Both the position numbers and the translations under genes were made by a program. This document shows positions 61,652 through 64,000 of a DNA stretch of 64,000 nucleotides, one piece after another (the first letter of the stretch is position 1; the number at the start of each line of letters is the position of its first letter). Origin of the DNA: Spisula solida (Eukaryota; Mollusca; Bivalvia; Venerida; Mactridae). The notes beneath the pieces were generated by a model. It was not told the origin of the DNA. It saw only the letters and a program-made list of their open reading frames with translations, and did no database searches. The DNA lies in the NCBI GenBank assembly GCA_947247005.1, contig OX365954.1:6898001-6962000 (forward strand), given 5' to 3'.

Positions 61652-62809
61652 TACATTTGTAATTTCACAATTCTGGATTCCCCAAACACGATATCCGCAT
61701 TTCTAAACTCGTCATTTCCAAATATGGATGATTCCGACGCATTTATCATTCCCCGATTCGTAATTTTAGAATGATATGAAATAGTGAAAAAAGTGCGGCA
61801 ACACCGATAGACCGAAGTTATTTCTGCCTAAATGTGTCTGTGCGTATTTCATTCTTAATTTTTCGTAACTCTCTTAACATAGTGGCGACAGAATGAGTAG
61901 GGTCGTGACACTATCAACTTTCAAGTGGTTCTTTCATCCACTTAGCCGAGGTAACAATTCGTACCTCTTGTTATTCTCATGTTTGACTTATCAGCATTGG
62001 TCTCCTGGTGTAGTAGGATCGTATTTCCATACGAGCACAATCATTCTACGTGGCTCTTCGACACTCGTAATAAATTGACACGTTTCAAAATAGTATGTTT
62101 ATTTAAAACTCGATGTACTGGTACCAATGCATTGTTGCTATGCAGAAGCTGGTACATGTATCTTAAACCTGACTTTGTATCGAGTCAGTTCGGAACCTGT
62201 ACCAGGACACGTATCACAGGTTGCCTTGTGCAATTAAAAGAACACACTCTTATGAAAACCCTTTACCATCCTGAAACGTGAATTGAATACGCTCGTATAA
62301 CGTATGTCTGCATGTTGACACTCCATTAGTTTTGTGTACCAAGAGCCAATAGAAACGTTTCTGGAACCCGGACATTGTTAAAGCGTTACCATAAATTTAA
62401 TCTGCGGGCGTGATGGACGAAACATGGGTTCATTATTTTTAGTAAGCAAGAAAGTGCAGTTATTTTGTGTTTTACTAGCAAAGTTGCAATACTTATTGAG
62501 TGGCCATTGTACATCATTTATAGGCATACCAGAGCCACGTGACACCAGTGCTTGAAGTAACATCAGGTTAGTCAGCATGCAGCAATACTCCGCTGAACAT
62601 TGTTCCATACCTTTCCTTCAAACTCACTTTTACCCAGGCGTGTCAAAGTTCGCTGCTACAAGTGTTGATTTGTACTTATACATACTTATTGTAAACGTAA
62701 TATGGGGAGTATTACGTGTAGTTCATTTGTAGTGGAATTCGCAGATGAACTCGAAACAATTTTGGACCTTCAAATAAGTAGCAAAAGGATTCCCTAACAA
62801 TGTTTACAT
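61652..62809. other. Intergenic, no gene seen
   Basis: Short frames only. Nothing recognised. Confidence 0.4.
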
Positions 62810-62972
62810 CATAGGCATTTGGTTTCAACTCGCCGTAAAATAATGATTTGTCCTAGTCACTGATCGACCCGGGTACTGAGTGAGTACTCTCTGCAGTACC
62901 AGGGTCGATCATTAAATTGACAACGACAAAACGTTAATTTATGGCGAGTTGAAGCCAATTGCCTATGGTTTA
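62810..62972. mobile_element. Palindromic element (foldback MITE-like)
   Basis: The left arm from CATAGGCATTTGGTTTCAAC through TGATCGACCCGGGTACTG is repeated in inverse on the right (reverse complement CATAGGCAATTGGCTTCAAC through TGATCGACCCTGGTACTG). Arms of about 78 bp meet near GAGTACTC (62883-62890). Noncoding. Transposon origin is inferred from the structure only. Confidence 0.7.
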
Positions 62973-63109
62973 AATGCACATATTGTCATTTAAACAAACA
63001 CCATGAAGTTTTACCCAAGATATTTAATTTACAGGAAACGTTTATACCCATGCAGTACCCAGAAAAATGCTCTAATGATCGACGATAACTGATACTAGCA
63101 AGTATTATA

Positions 63110-63490
63110 TTTAGTTAGGTCGGGGACAGAAAGTATGACATAACGTGTGACAGTGTATGTGACTATAAAATAATATCAATTCAAAATGTGTACGAGTATT
63201 GAGATGCTGGGTGTGGAGTGCATCTGTTGAGGGACTGGTAAGGTCAACGGATGCTTCGCCTAACGCTGAAATCGCCTCTACTTTCTTCAGGACTATGTCC
63301 CTCAACCATTGTGTCCGCCCTGGCACACCAATTTGGGACTGATTGACCGACTTGGGCACTCGAACCCTAGACCACAATGCATCACCTCGTCAGTCCTGGC
63401 ACACCAAGTCGTGACTGCTTTACCTACTTGAGCACTCGAACCCTAGACCACATTGAATCACCTTGTCAGCATCGAGTCACTAAACCACAT
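63110..63490 (-). mobile_element. SINE-like repeat with duplicated tRNA-like head (- strand)
   Basis: Reverse-complemented, two B-box-like GGGTTCGAGTGC motifs occur in a direct duplication with a period of 76 bp: units 63320-63395 and 63396-63471, both with CTGGCACACCAA, ACTCGAACCCTAGACCAC and ATCACCT.GTCAG. The part down to 63110 may be its body; that limit is a guess. Confidence 0.5.
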
Positions 63491-64000
63491 TTTTTTATTT
63501 TGTTGAAACATCAAGTTAGAGATCTAAACGTATACTAGTAACACCGAATTTGATTTGTCAGACTCACTTTGACCTGTTGATATCTATCTATCGCACTTTG
63601 TAACACCAAGTACATTTGTATTATCATTCATGATAACTCACTATCAGTTTGTCTAGATATATTACATAGGGCCCAACCTAAACATAGTACCGGTCCAACA
63701 TTGGGTGTGGGATTGTCAGTTTATCTGTATGATAAAATTGTTTATCATCATTCAAACATCTTCCTTGCTGTATGGTATGTAGCTGTTGCTGTATGGTATG
63801 TAGCTGTGAACATCACTGATGAAGTTAAGACAAAGGGAGACATATTTGGTAATGTTGGATTACTGCTTGCAAAAGTTGTGTCCCCTTGCAAATACAGGTA
63901 TCTTGCTATTTTTTGCTAAAAAGCTTTTCATCGGCGATTGCACAAATATATTTCCATTTGAATGATGAGTATGCTGATATTTGTACATAATGAATATGAG
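63491..64000. other. Intergenic, no gene seen
   Basis: A frame at 63701-63919 contains a short duplicated AVWYVAV, caused by a 21-bp direct repeat of CTGTATGGTATGTAGCTGTT. Nothing else recognised. Confidence 0.4.

Overview
The window reads as AT-rich, gene-poor animal DNA. Coding sequence is split by GT-AG introns, genes lie many kilobases apart, and the gaps are full of SINEs, LINE remnants, MITEs, minisatellites and microsatellites. The mix of repeats (SINEs sharing a core, palindromic MITEs, a GGTCGGT/nuclear-receptor-half-site repeat) and the protein content suggest a marine lophotrochozoan, most likely a bivalve mollusc. That placement is inference. No bacterial, viral or CRISPR features are visible.

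Two protein genes are well supported. (1) A six-coding-exon class C G-protein-coupled receptor on the + strand (6644-13172, 1253 residues). It has a signal peptide, two tandem Venus-flytrap (ANF-receptor-like) modules, no cysteine-rich NCD3G domain, and a seven-helix domain with both mGluR-like and GPRC5/Bride-of-sevenless-like features. (2) A KLF15-like three-zinc-finger transcription factor on the - strand (26568-27560, coding region in one exon). There is no sign that the two genes work together. A possible orphan SLC22/MFS-like exon remnant (about 3905-3985, - strand) is weak.

Layout: 1-6600, gene-poor, with a 25-bp E-box minisatellite, a Harbinger-like MITE, a SINE and a dispersed repeat. 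6.6-13.5 kb, the receptor gene. 13.5-26.5 kb, repeats and unannotated sequence. 26.5-27.6 kb, the KLF gene. 29.5-34 kb, a SINE and a 1.5-kb minisatellite of about 37 bp. 34.5-37.8 kb, a nested retroelement locus: LINE tail, then a (TCTA)~98 tract, then a SINE split by a 1032-bp hAT-like element with an 8-bp target-site duplication. 38.4-56 kb, scattered MITEs, SINEs and arrays of 40, 22, 58 and 33 bp. 57-59.5 kb, a 2.5-kb satellite of about 106 bp rich in hairpins, flanked at about 56.5 and 61 kb by inverted copies of a short motif. 61-64 kb, a LINE tail, a palindromic element and a SINE-like unit with a 76-bp tRNA-like dimer.

All calls come from reading the sequence; no database search was possible. 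Repeat-family names are structural inferences from TIR, target-site duplication, Pol III box and tail type. Boundaries of diverged repeats are approximate.
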